Of a stretch of DNA of 64,000 bases, positions 19,175 through 28,086 are shown piece by piece (the stretch's first letter is position 1; the number at the start of each line of letters is the position of its first letter). The stretch is from Bacteroidales bacterium (GTDB taxonomy: Bacteria; Bacteroidota; Bacteroidia; Bacteroidales; FEN-979), in contig JALNWG010000010.1 in the NCBI GenBank assembly GCA_023231005.1, positions 1 to 64,000 of the forward strand, in the 5' to 3' direction. The notes beneath the pieces are model-generated. The model saw only the letters and a list, made by a program, of their open reading frames with translations, was not told the origin of the DNA and did not search any database. The position numbers and the translations under genes were made by a program.

Positions 19175-20293
19175 TTAAGCAATTTTGCGGTATCTCCAAA
19201 TTGCCAAGCTGACCATTACTATGGCAAACACGACCAGAGAATAGAAGTGTGGGCTGATATCGGCAAATGTAGAGCCTTTTAAAAGGACCATTCTCATAAT
19301 CCTGATAAAGTACATCAACGGGTTTAACCGATCGATTTGCTGTGCCCAATTGGGCATGCTTTCGATAGAAGTGAACAACCCACTCATCAATATAAATACC
19401 ACCATGAAAAAGAACGAAACCAACATGGCTTGTTGTTGGGTGTTCGTAATTGTCGATACAAGCAACCCGGTCGCCAAAATTACAAAAAGATATACTCCTC
19501 CCGAAAGAAAAATTAACCAAAGGTTACCAACTAATGGAATATCAAATAGTAATTTGCCAAGGAAAAGGCCAAAAGCCAATTCAAACAATGCAATAATCCA
19601 AAATGGCGTGAGCTTTCCAACAATAAACTGGATTTTACGAATCGGGGTGACATTGATCTGCTCAATGGTACCGATTTCTTTTTCTCGAACAATGTTCATC
19701 CCCGAAAGCAACAATCCGATAATAGTAACCAAAAGGACAAGAATTCCTGGAACCATATAGGTTTTATAATTCAATTTTGGATTGTACCAATAACTATAAT
19801 CAGTCTGGATGTATTTTAAACCAGCCATCTGTGAGGGATTCAGCCAATCCTGAAGCAATTCACGGTTAAAATCAATTAGGATGGAAGTACAGTATCCACT
19901 GCTTAACCCTGCTACTGCCTGATTGATCGCGTTCATTGTAAACTGGACCTTCCCCTGATTTTCTTTTACCAGTTGTCTTTCAAACCCGTCAGGGATCCTG
20001 ATGATGACATCAACCTTGCTTTGTTGCATAAGATCCATGGCTTCATTGTATGAAAATGTTGTCTGAACTATTTTATAAAAAGGGGATCCTTCATATTTGC
20101 TGATGAGCTTTCTGGATGATGTACTGAGATCAAGATCGACTACAGAAACACGGATACTCTTCATTTCAAATGTTGCTGCATTGACTAAAATAAGAAGTTG
20201 GATGAGGGGCAGGACGAATATGATCGGAAGCATCCCTTTATTCCTGAAAATCTGTAGGAATTCTTTCTGAATAATGAAGAGGATTGTTCTCAT
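19175..20293 (-). CDS. ABC-2 type transporter permease
   Basis: A 372-residue permease with one N-terminal membrane segment, a large extracytoplasmic domain (residues about 45-180) and five or so C-terminal segments, the layout of the YbhS/YhhJ type. The conserved cytoplasmic stretch REKEIGTIEQINVTPIRKIQFIVGKLTPF contacts the ATPase. It is the last gene of the TetR-headed export operon. With its sister permease it probably makes a heterodimeric exporter joined to HlyD and TolC partners. Substrate unknown. Confidence 0.92.
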   Translation of the reverse strand: MRTILFIIQKEFLQIFRNKGMLPIIFVLPLIQLLILVNAATFEMKSIRVSVVDLDLSTSSRKLISKYEGSPFYKIVQTTFSYNEAMDLMQQSKVDVIIRIPDGFERQLVKENQGKVQFTMNAINQAVAGLSSGYCTSILIDFNRELLQDWLNPSQMAGLKYIQTDYSYWYNPKLNYKTYMVPGILVLLVTIIGLLLSGMNIVREKEIGTIEQINVTPIRKIQFIVGKLTPFWIIALFELAFGLFLGKLLFDIPLVGNLWLIFLSGGVYLFVILATGLLVSTITNTQQQAMLVSFFFMVVFILMSGLFTSIESMPNWAQQIDRLNPLMYFIRIMRMVLLKGSTFADISPHFYSLVVFAIVMVSLAIWRYRKIA

Positions 20294-20305
20294 GTTCGTA
20301 ATTTC

Positions 20306-21409
20306 TCAGGATAGTCTTACCTTGAATTTTTTAACGCTTAACAGAATGAACAGTAACGTAAAACCAACCAGAATCCCCGTTTCAAAAACAATATACCGAA
20401 ACCCGTTTCCCTGAAGCATAATACTTTTGATAATTGTGATAAAATATTTTGGAGGCATGAAATAACAAAGCCATTGTAAAATCAAAGGCATATTCTCAAC
20501 CGGGAAAATAAATCCGCTAAGCAAGATCGTTGGGAGCATAAGAGCCACAAGTGATAACATCATGGCGATTTGTTGACTACTTGTTGTGGTCGAAATCAGA
20601 ATACCCAGCGAAAGGGCCATGCAGATGAAAAGCAGGCTTTCCAAAAGGAGCAAAGCTACACTTCCCACCACAGGAACACCGAACACAGTGTTTCCAAGAA
20701 TGATGATGATACAGGCATCCAGGAAAGCCAGAAACACATACGGAAATACTTTTCCGATAATAATCTGAATCGGTTTTAATGGCGAAACCAGCAACAATTC
20801 CATGGTTCCAAGTTCCTTTTCCCGGGTAATGGATAAGGATGTCATCAAAGCAGAGATGAGCATCAGCAACATGGCCATCAGACCGGGAACGAACATATAC
20901 ACCCCTTTCATCTGACCATTATACATCATCCGCACTTCCGGAGTGATCTGCATGGGCGCCTTTTCAGCATTCAGTGAGATCAGATAATTTGATAATATTC
21001 CCTGGATATAATTGACCAGCATATTTGCGGTGTTGGGATCAGAAGCATCGCCAATGATCTGGACTTTGGCTTTCCCGGTTTTGTCGAGATTTTTTGAAAA
21101 ATCTGCCCCAAAAATCAACACGAGTTTAACATTCCCATTTCTGAATACTTGTTCAATCTCCTTTGAAGAGTTCAAATTTTTGTCAAGAAGGAAATACCCG
21201 GAAGAAAGAACTTTCTCACTGATCTTACGGGTTACTTCATCTTTCGACTGGTCAAGGATCGCGATCCGGGCATCCTTGATTTCATTGGTTATAACATAAC
21301 CGAAAAGAAGCAACTGCACCGCTGGCATGCCGAAAAGAATTAGCAGGGTACGATAATCCCTGAAAATATGATAGAACTCCTTTACAACAAAACCCAGGAA
21401 ACGTTTCAT
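20306..21409 (-). CDS. ABC-2 type transporter permease
   Basis: A 367-residue permease similar in layout to the following gene: N-terminal membrane segment, extracytoplasmic domain, then five C-terminal segments. It has the matching cytoplasmic motif TREKELGTMELLLVSPLKPIQIIIGKVFPYV. Distances to the neighbours are 12 bases downstream and 7 bases upstream, so it is cotranscribed with the ATPases. It is the YbhR/YbhS-type partner of the export complex. Confidence 0.92.
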   Translation of the reverse strand: MKRFLGFVVKEFYHIFRDYRTLLILFGMPAVQLLLFGYVITNEIKDARIAILDQSKDEVTRKISEKVLSSGYFLLDKNLNSSKEIEQVFRNGNVKLVLIFGADFSKNLDKTGKAKVQIIGDASDPNTANMLVNYIQGILSNYLISLNAEKAPMQITPEVRMMYNGQMKGVYMFVPGLMAMLLMLISALMTSLSITREKELGTMELLLVSPLKPIQIIIGKVFPYVFLAFLDACIIIILGNTVFGVPVVGSVALLLLESLLFICMALSLGILISTTTSSQQIAMMLSLVALMLPTILLSGFIFPVENMPLILQWLCYFMPPKYFITIIKSIMLQGNGFRYIVFETGILVGFTLLFILLSVKKFKVRLS

Positions 21410-21416
21410 CCCTATT

Positions 21417-22163
21417 TCAGTTTACTTTAGTCCTTGCGAGTTTTAAAAAAACATCATTCATTGATTCTGCATCATACTGTTTTTTCAGGTTTTCAGGTGT
21501 GTTGAGGGCGGAAATTTTCCCGTCAACCATGATGGAAACCCGATCACAATATTCCGCTTCATCCATGTAATGTGTGGTAACAAAAACAGTGATCCCATTG
21601 CGGGAAGCTTCAAATATCATATCCCAGAACTGGCGTCTTGTTATCGGATCAACTCCCCCGGTTGGTTCATCCAGGAACACGATCTTTGGATGGTGAATGA
21701 TGGCTACGGAAAATGCAAGCTTCTGTTTCCAACCCAGCGGAATATCGCGGATCAGCATATTTCGGGACTCTTTCATAGCCAGTTTTTCCATCAGAGCAGA
21801 AGCCCGTTCTTCAATTACACGCCTCCTGAGACCGTAGATCCCGGCGTAAAACCGGATATTTTCAAACACAGTCAGATCATCATACAATGAGAATCTCTGA
21901 CTCATATATCCAATGTTTTTCTTGATCTTCTCTCTTTCTTTGTAAATATCAAAACCACCAACAGTTAGCTCGCCTGAGTTTGGATAGGATAGTCCACATA
22001 AAATTTTGATAGCCGTCGTTTTCCCTGCCCCGTTTGCCCCTAAAAATCCGAAGATCTCTCCTTTCTTAACCTCGAAACTCAAGCGATCATTTGCAACAAA
22101 TGAACCGAACTTTTTTACAAGATCTTTAACAACGATAATATTTTCTGCCTCAGGACTGTACAT
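21417..22163 (-). CDS. ABC transporter ATPase with degenerate signature
   Basis: A 248-residue ATP-binding subunit. Walker A is GANGAGKTT (about residues 43-51) and Walker B is IVFLDEPTGGVDP. The signature loop reads IPLGWKQKLAFS rather than LSGGQ, as in several YbhF-type and RbbA-type half-domains. It comes 49 bases after a second ATPase with a normal signature, so the pair likely act as an asymmetric dimer, equal to the two halves of a fused YbhF. It drives the two permeases downstream. Confidence 0.93.
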   Translation of the reverse strand: MYSPEAENIIVVKDLVKKFGSFVANDRLSFEVKKGEIFGFLGANGAGKTTAIKILCGLSYPNSGELTVGGFDIYKEREKIKKNIGYMSQRFSLYDDLTVFENIRFYAGIYGLRRRVIEERASALMEKLAMKESRNMLIRDIPLGWKQKLAFSVAIIHHPKIVFLDEPTGGVDPITRRQFWDMIFEASRNGITVFVTTHYMDEAEYCDRVSIMVDGKISALNTPENLKKQYDAESMNDVFLKLARTKVN

Positions 22164-22212
22164 TATTGTTAAATAGCAAAATAATGATGTGGCGAAATTG
22201 CGATATTTAAAT

Positions 22213-23127
22213 TCATTGTGGTTTGATCATTAGGTCCATAAAACAGTCTTCTATCGTTGCCTGAATATGGCTGATTTTTATATTTGAATGCCCTTTCTTA
22301 CAGAGGTATTCATACAAAAAATTTTCAGTCAAAGGTTCTTGTTTGAATGATATGTGGGCCGACTGACCGAATGCAAATACTGTATGCATCTGAGGAATTT
22401 GTCGTAGATCATTGAGTAAAGAAAAAATGTCATCCGATTTAATCGAAAAAAGCTGCCGCGGGTATGTTTTTATAACTTCAGATGGTGGACTGATTGCCAT
22501 GATCTTTCCATTCTGGATTAGAGCTACCCGGTCACAAAGACTCGCTTCATCCATATACGGCGTGGCCACAACAATACTGATGCCGCTATTTTTCAGGCGT
22601 TTCAGCATTTCCCAAAATTCAAGCCGGGAAACTGCATCTACACCAGTAGTGGGCTCGTCAAGGATTAGCACCGATGGCTTATGAATAAGAGCACAGGATA
22701 AAGCAAGTTTCTGTTTCATCCCGCCGGAAAGTTTTCCTGCCATCCGCTTTTTAAAAGGCTCAATTTGACTGTAAATATCCCGGATCAGATCATAATTTTC
22801 AGCAACCGTAGTCCCAAAGACGGTGGCATAAAAATTAAGATTTTCCTCAACAGTAAGATCGGAATAAAGTGAGAATTTTCCCGGCATGTAACCAATGTCC
22901 TGTCGGATCTTTCTGAAATCTTTCACCACGTCCAATCCGTTTACCAGCGCTTTACCATGATCAGGAATCAACAGCGTTGTGAGAATACGAAAAAGTGTTG
23001 TTTTTCCTGCACCGTCAGGGCCAATGAAACCAAACAACTCCCCTTTGTCAACGGTAAATGAAATGTCATTGAGCGCTTTGACCCGGGTAAAATGTTTTTC
23101 AATATGGTCTACGAGGATGGAAAACAT
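22213..23127 (-). CDS. ABC transporter ATPase
   Basis: A 304-residue ATP-binding subunit. Walker A GPDGAGKTT, signature LSGGMKQKLALS and Walker B VLILDEPTTGVD are all intact. The C-terminal about 80 residues after the ATPase core are typical of drug or antibiotic export ATPases (DUF4162-like). Together with the degenerate-signature ATPase next door it would give one consensus and one weakened ATP site. It follows the HlyD gene in the operon with a 97-base gap. Confidence 0.93.
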   Translation of the reverse strand: MFSILVDHIEKHFTRVKALNDISFTVDKGELFGFIGPDGAGKTTLFRILTTLLIPDHGKALVNGLDVVKDFRKIRQDIGYMPGKFSLYSDLTVEENLNFYATVFGTTVAENYDLIRDIYSQIEPFKKRMAGKLSGGMKQKLALSCALIHKPSVLILDEPTTGVDAVSRLEFWEMLKRLKNSGISIVVATPYMDEASLCDRVALIQNGKIMAISPPSEVIKTYPRQLFSIKSDDIFSLLNDLRQIPQMHTVFAFGQSAHISFKQEPLTENFLYEYLCKKGHSNIKISHIQATIEDCFMDLMIKPQ

Positions 23128-23224
23128 ATAAAATGGCGAATGGGATCACGTAATCAAACTACTTTTTCGAAATATTTATTATCTTCTTGAAATTCTGGAT
23201 TATACCAATGGTTTCCATAAATTT

Positions 23225-24127
23225 TTATTTTTTGTTTAATACATTCAGAAACCGGATTTCGCCTGGCATGCCAATTTTTATGGAACCATCATTTTTTACT
23301 CGGATTTTTACGGCATAAACCAAATTTACTCTCTCTTCTTTTGTCTGGATGGTTTTTGGGGTAAACTCGGCTGAAGGAGAGATCCACGAAACGACTCCCT
23401 GTACATGAGAATTGGTTTTTTCATCTTTATCAAAGGCAACATCAATTGTTGATCCCAGTTTTATATAGGGAAGCTGAGACCCTCCTACATAAGCTCTCAG
23501 GATTATTTCTGAAAGGTCGGCTATCTTATATAATGGTTTACCATAAATGGCCACTTCGTTTTTTTCAGCATATTTTGTCAGGACGGTGCCTTTGATTGGA
23601 TTGATGATTCGGGATCGGCTAATAGACTGTTCAAGCTGTGCAATTTGCTGTGTTACAGAAGCAACCTGATTTAAAATTCCGCCATTTTGAATCTTTAAAG
23701 AGCTGATTTGTTTTTCGATCAGATTCAGGCTGGCAATGATGTCGTCCATTTGTTTCTGAGTAGCAGCGCCATCCCTAAGAAGATGTTCAACCCTTCGTTT
23801 CTCAACCAGCACATTTTCCCGATTTTGTTCCTGTACTGCGATTTGGGATGCGATATCATTCTCTCTGGAAGCTGTAGCATCGCGGGTTTCCACCGATTGT
23901 TTCCGTTTAAGATATAGATCGGTTGTGTCGATATATCCGACCATTATTCCGGAATCGATGACCTGACCTTCTTCAACATAAAATTTCATGATTTGTCCGG
24001 TACCAAGCGAAGATACCATCACTTCAGTAGCTTCGAATGTTCCATACGCATCTGGTTTGTTTTTATCATTGGAACAGGATGTAAACAGTGCAATTACTGC
24101 AAGAAATCCGGAAATATATTGTTTCAT
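23225..24127 (-). CDS. HlyD/EmrA-type periplasmic adaptor lipoprotein
   Basis: A 300-residue membrane-fusion protein. The N-terminus is a lipoprotein signal (MKQYISGFLAVIALFTSC, cysteine 18). It has a first biotinyl-lipoyl half (YGTFEATEVMVSSLGTGQIMKFYVEEGQVID), a long coiled-coil hairpin (residues about 75-170), the second half (INPIKGTVLTKYAEKNEVAIYGKPLYKI) and a beta-barrel. It would bridge the inner-membrane ABC exporter to the TolC protein encoded just upstream. Confidence 0.92.
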   Translation of the reverse strand: MKQYISGFLAVIALFTSCSNDKNKPDAYGTFEATEVMVSSLGTGQIMKFYVEEGQVIDSGIMVGYIDTTDLYLKRKQSVETRDATASRENDIASQIAVQEQNRENVLVEKRRVEHLLRDGAATQKQMDDIIASLNLIEKQISSLKIQNGGILNQVASVTQQIAQLEQSISRSRIINPIKGTVLTKYAEKNEVAIYGKPLYKIADLSEIILRAYVGGSQLPYIKLGSTIDVAFDKDEKTNSHVQGVVSWISPSAEFTPKTIQTKEERVNLVYAVKIRVKNDGSIKIGMPGEIRFLNVLNKK

Positions 24128-24150
24128 AGGGGAAGTATTAAGGAATAAAG

Positions 24151-25455
24151 CTATAATTTACCAATGTTATACAAGTAACAGATTTTGGCTTTAACCAACT
24201 GGATTTTATGTATCTCAAGGCCCATCCTGGCTTGGATTTCTTCATTTACCCGAAGAATGTAATCGCTTGAGGTGATCACTCCGTTGGTAAGTTGGGAAGA
24301 AGTTGTTTTTGTGATGCCGGTTCGAAGATCAACTAATTCCTGATCTTTTAAAAGGAGATCGGAGAGTTTTGTGATATCTGAGATGTTTTTTTGGGTTGAA
24401 ACCCTGAGGTTTTTATCAAAAATTTCTTGTTGATTTTTAATGATATCACGCTGTATGTCAAAGATTTTTTTTTCATTTCTATTGGCATTCCAGTTCCAGG
24501 GGTTCCAGGTAAGTTTTGCCCCAACCATGGCCATGGGGGCAATGTCGCTAGATAAAAAATTGTAACCCGGCCTCCCAAATCCGAATTGTCCAAAAGCCCA
24601 TAATTTTGGATTCCATTTAGAAGTAACCATATTTTTCATCAGGGAGATACGGTCTCGTTGTATGCCATAGATCTCATATTCGATTCGTTTATTTTCGTAA
24701 TTCAAACCAGAGACAGTTATAGCCGGTGTTTGAAAGGCCGACTGTTCATTCATTGGCATCGAAATCAATTCCGATAGCATCCGGATATTGGCGATTCGAT
24801 CCATGGATAATTCATAAATATTCTGTTCAAGTTTTATAATTTCCGCTTTGATGAGGTCGGCATTCATTTTAAGCGTAGCGCCATTTTTAACTGCCGATTC
24901 TACCTCGTTAACCTTTTGGGTAAGCTGCTTTTTTGTTTCCTGTAATAACCTGATATTTTCTTGGGTAAGAAGGATGTTGAAATAAAACTGGTTTATCTGG
25001 TCCTTTAGTAAATAAAGGTTGGCATCAACATTTCGTTGGTCAACGTGGAGGTTGAACTTCTCAAGTTTCTTTTGGTAGTTTGTTACATTTCCGTCATAGA
25101 TGGGTTCACTGATATCCAGCGTGAGTTTATACTGGTCTTTTGGGATTACCGGGCCCTGGAGTTCCGGAAGATTTGCCGGAAGCTGGATAGCTACTTCCGT
25201 AACCTCATTTTGCCAGGTGGCACTTCCGTTTACGTTGAACTGGGGAAGATAGTTTTTGTTTAGATTCTTTGTCCTGAGATTATTGGTTTTTTCCAGTAAA
25301 TCAGTTTGTCGGATCAGGGGATAGGTTTTTTGTATCTGCTGATAACAAAAATCCAGTGTAATCGTGTCCTGGGCATTAAGGGATAACCCGTGGCCTGAAA
25401 AAAAGAACACCGATGCAAAGGAACTAATCTTAACCCAGCTTTTTATCTTTTTCAT
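24151..25455 (-). CDS. TolC family outer-membrane efflux protein
   Basis: A 434-residue outer-membrane channel. It has a signal peptide (SFASVFFFSGHGLSLNAQ), then two long alpha-helical hairpin repeats of the OEP family with intervening barrel strands (ATWQNEV, AFGQFGFGRPGYN). Its start lies inside the 3' end of tetR: the two frames overlap by 26 bases (25430-25455), suggesting translational coupling to the regulator. It is the outer-membrane exit duct of the exporter. Confidence 0.9.
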   Translation of the reverse strand: MKKIKSWVKISSFASVFFFSGHGLSLNAQDTITLDFCYQQIQKTYPLIRQTDLLEKTNNLRTKNLNKNYLPQFNVNGSATWQNEVTEVAIQLPANLPELQGPVIPKDQYKLTLDISEPIYDGNVTNYQKKLEKFNLHVDQRNVDANLYLLKDQINQFYFNILLTQENIRLLQETKKQLTQKVNEVESAVKNGATLKMNADLIKAEIIKLEQNIYELSMDRIANIRMLSELISMPMNEQSAFQTPAITVSGLNYENKRIEYEIYGIQRDRISLMKNMVTSKWNPKLWAFGQFGFGRPGYNFLSSDIAPMAMVGAKLTWNPWNWNANRNEKKIFDIQRDIIKNQQEIFDKNLRVSTQKNISDITKLSDLLLKDQELVDLRTGITKTTSSQLTNGVITSSDYILRVNEEIQARMGLEIHKIQLVKAKICYLYNIGKL

Positions 25456-26059
25456 ATCCTTTCAATGCGTTTTCAATAAAAACAGGTACAATTTTTTTTC
25501 TCTCCTCATAAAACACTGCCATTCTCTCGTCGGAAAGGGAAAAAATCGACTGAAGAAGGGGTTTTGCTACAACCGGAAAAATAACCAGCGCGAGAAGGTT
25601 AACATAAAGCTGCAAGGGATCCATATCAATCCCCATTTCATTTTTAAGCTGTTTATGGATTTTTTCCAAAAGCAATTCTGGATTGATATTCTGATTCGTG
25701 ATAATGTCTCTCAATCTTTCGGGACGATCCTGAAGGGCATTGATAATAAATTGCATGACATAGGAATGTTCCGAAATAAAAATGAGGTATAATTCGACAA
25801 AAGTCTCAATTTTCGATATCAGAGTCATTTCCGACATGAAGATCCCCCCCATTTTTGATGCCAATTGCGAAAAAGTATCATTGAACACTTTCTCAAAAAG
25901 CAGTTCTTTATTTCTAAAATAATAATGCAGAAGCGACTTATTGATATTGGCCAAATTGGCAATCTCCTGCATCCTTGCTCCATTAAAACCCTTACGGTGA
26001 AATACATCACGGGCGGCTTCCAGAATCCGGTTCTCGGTATTATGAGTGATATTTTCCAT
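25430..26059 (-). CDS. TetR/AcrR family repressor
   Basis: A 209-residue regulator. The N-terminal helix-turn-helix is standard: ILEAARDVFHRKGFNGARMQEIANLANINKSLLHYYF (split here: helices at about residues 10-48). The C-terminal part is the ligand-binding dimer domain. It heads the operon for TolC, HlyD, two ATPases and two permeases, and its own promoter carries a double palindrome, so it most likely represses the whole operon until an export substrate binds. The ligand is unknown. Confidence 0.95.
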   Translation of the reverse strand: MENITHNTENRILEAARDVFHRKGFNGARMQEIANLANINKSLLHYYFRNKELLFEKVFNDTFSQLASKMGGIFMSEMTLISKIETFVELYLIFISEHSYVMQFIINALQDRPERLRDIITNQNINPELLLEKIHKQLKNEMGIDMDPLQLYVNLLALVIFPVVAKPLLQSIFSLSDERMAVFYEERKKIVPVFIENALKGYEKDKKLG

Positions 26060-26073
26060 GATTTTTAAATGAA

Positions 26074-26097
26074 TGGTTTAATCAAATGGTTTAACCA
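26074..26097. promoter_or_regulatory. Double palindromic operator for TetR
   Basis: Two adjacent copies of an 11-base near-palindrome: TGGTTTAATCA (26074-26084) and TGGTTTAACCA (26087-26097), 13 bases centre to centre. The second is a perfect inverted repeat around one central base. A third, weaker half (AACGGTC) follows at 26098. The site lies directly downstream of the minus-strand -7 box, on the expected transcription start, as fits repression by the TetR protein. Binding is inferred. Confidence 0.65.
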
Positions 26098-26103
26098 AAC
26101 GGT

Positions 26104-26137
26104 CAAATGTACTACAAATTTTTTTAGGTTATACAAA
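26104..26137 (-). promoter_or_regulatory. tetR operon promoter
   Basis: On the minus strand TTTG (26137-26134) is followed after 22 bases by TACATTTG (26111-26104). The -7 box matches TAnnTTTG; the spacing is two or so bases longer than usual. The operator palindromes cover the start site downstream. Confidence 0.55.
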
Positions 26138-26150
26138 AAATAGAAAAAAA

Positions 26151-27887
26151 TTACCGTGGAATTTTAATTTTCTGTCCCGGGTGTAAGCGACTTGAATTTT
26201 TAAAATTATTGATGTTCTTAATCTGGGAAACTGTAACATCAAATTTATCTGCGATATCCCAAAGATTATCACCGGAAAGAACAGTATAAAAAATGAATTT
26301 TTGAGAATTGGATGTGGTTGAACGTGAGGAATTCTTAGTAGTAGTCTCCGATTTACCAGCGGAAGCAGTTGTTTTATTTGATGAAACGATTTTAAGTTTT
26401 TGACCGGGAACTATTTTTTTTTCGGAAAGCTCATTCCATTTGATCAGTTGTTCAGTAGAACAGTTGTATTTTTTAGCGATGGATCCGAGGCTCTCTCCGG
26501 ATTTAACAATATGAGTTGTTTTAGGAGATTCACTGACAGGTGGTGAAAGGGTCGTTGACGGAGCGACAACGGAAGTCACTTCTGTTGGTTTTGCTTTTGC
26601 TTTGGTTGATTTGGTATAAACTAAAAGTTTTTGTTTTGGCTTGACTGAATTTTTCCGGAGGCTGTTCAGGGATTTCAGGTCATTGGTCGTCATGCCAAAT
26701 TTTCGGGCAATGGTGGTCATGGTTTCCCCGCTTTTCACAGTATATAGTTCAGTTTCTCTGTAATTGTTATACACCAGCGACATTAAGGAGTCTTTGACCA
26801 TGCCATTTTTAGTCCTGTAGGCATACAGTGACGTTTCATTATTGATAAAATCCCCAATATATTTTTTACGAAGGCGTAATTTGTATGTATTTCCGGGAGT
26901 AGCAGGAATAAAAAGGTGTTTAAAAGAGGGATTAAGAAATGCCAATTCATCCATGGGTATCTCCAACATTTCGGAAATCTGATCGAACGATAAAGGATTG
27001 TGTACGGTTACGGTATCAACTTCATAATAAAGGATTCCGGGATCAACAGGATAAATTTTATGTTCATTGGCATACGTAAGTACATAACTAGCCGCTATAA
27101 AAGCCGGAACATACGAACGGGTTTCCTTTGGCAGATAGTTTTGTAATGCCCAAAAGTTTTTCATCCCGCCTGACCGCCTGATCGCCTTATTTACATTCCC
27201 GGCTCCTGAATTATAAGCGGCTAAAGCCAACGACCAGCTTCCATAAATATCGTATAAATCGCTTAGATGTTCACAAGCGGCAATAGTAGCTTTATAAGGA
27301 TCAAATCGGTCGTCAACATAAGAACTTACCTTGAGTCCATAAACACGCCCTGTCCCATACATAAATTGCCACAAACCCTTGGCCCCTGCTGGTGAGTTGG
27401 CAGTTGGATTTAAAGCAGACTCAATCACAGCAAGATATTTTAACTCAAGAGGCATATTTAATTTGTCGAGCCGTTCCTCGAAAAGTGGAAAATATATTTG
27501 TGATAGCCCAAGAATACGGGCAGTTAGTTTCCGTTTTCTGACTGCATACAGCTCTATGAATTTTTTCACATCGGCATTATAAACAAACTCAAATGGAGAT
27601 TGATCATTCATCTGGGCAATCCGTTCCCGATAAACCGAGTCGGGGAAGACAGGAACATCAGTGTCGGTATAGGAATTCCAGTTTTTATACTGATTGGCAT
27701 TGGGAAATTCCGCATCTTCGAATATTTTCAGATAGGCTAAGCTGTCAAGCATAAGAACAACCGGATCGTCTTCAATAAATGGTTTCTTTTTCAATAAACT
27801 ATCAGGCCGAAGAGTGTCTTGAGAAAATAAAAATAATGGGAAAAGGAAGAAGGGAAGACAAAGGAGGAAAACTTTTTTCAATATCAT
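26151..27887 (-). CDS. mltD: MltD-like lytic transglycosylase with three LysM repeats
   Basis: A 578-residue secreted peptidoglycan lyase. After a signal peptide (LLCLPFFLFPLFLFSQ), the SLT domain has the catalytic glutamate in LAVIESALNPTANSPAGAKG and the motif GLWQFMYGTGRVYGL, followed by SLALAAYNSGAGNVNKAI. Three LysM carbohydrate-binding repeats end the protein (each starting YTVKSGETM, HIVKSGESL and YTVLSGDNL), joined by Ser/Thr/Lys-rich linkers. It cleaves glycan strands in the periplasm. Transcribed alone, with a TACTTTTG box 45 bases upstream. Confidence 0.95.
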   Translation of the reverse strand: MILKKVFLLCLPFFLFPLFLFSQDTLRPDSLLKKKPFIEDDPVVLMLDSLAYLKIFEDAEFPNANQYKNWNSYTDTDVPVFPDSVYRERIAQMNDQSPFEFVYNADVKKFIELYAVRKRKLTARILGLSQIYFPLFEERLDKLNMPLELKYLAVIESALNPTANSPAGAKGLWQFMYGTGRVYGLKVSSYVDDRFDPYKATIAACEHLSDLYDIYGSWSLALAAYNSGAGNVNKAIRRSGGMKNFWALQNYLPKETRSYVPAFIAASYVLTYANEHKIYPVDPGILYYEVDTVTVHNPLSFDQISEMLEIPMDELAFLNPSFKHLFIPATPGNTYKLRLRKKYIGDFINNETSLYAYRTKNGMVKDSLMSLVYNNYRETELYTVKSGETMTTIARKFGMTTNDLKSLNSLRKNSVKPKQKLLVYTKSTKAKAKPTEVTSVVAPSTTLSPPVSESPKTTHIVKSGESLGSIAKKYNCSTEQLIKWNELSEKKIVPGQKLKIVSSNKTTASAGKSETTTKNSSRSTTSNSQKFIFYTVLSGDNLWDIADKFDVTVSQIKNINNFKNSSRLHPGQKIKIPR

Positions 27888-27931
27888 CCAGACAAAGTTT
27901 TATCTACTAATTAATCATTTATTAATAACTG

Positions 27932-27939
27932 CAAAAGTA
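27932..27939 (-). promoter_or_regulatory. mltD promoter -7 box
   Basis: TACTTTTG on the minus strand, 45 bases upstream of the mltD start. A full match to TAnnTTTG; no clear -33 element. Confidence 0.45.
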
Positions 27940-28040
27940 GTGATTTATTACGTAACCTCCCTTTCCCGGCCTTAGCAAAGGATCCGTTGTTATGGTAACC
28001 GTTTGATCTATCAGCGTTAAAACTCAACAAATTTAATGAT

Positions 28041-28070
28041 TTTGAAAGAACTGCGAAAGGCTTAAATTTG
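28041..28070 (+). promoter_or_regulatory. Promoter of the deiminase gene
   Basis: TTTG at 28041-28044 and TAAATTTG at 28063-28070 with an 18-base spacer, followed 17 bases later by the ATG at 28087. Good match to the Bacteroidota promoter pattern. Confidence 0.55.
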
Positions 28071-28086
28071 CTGCACCAATCATGAT

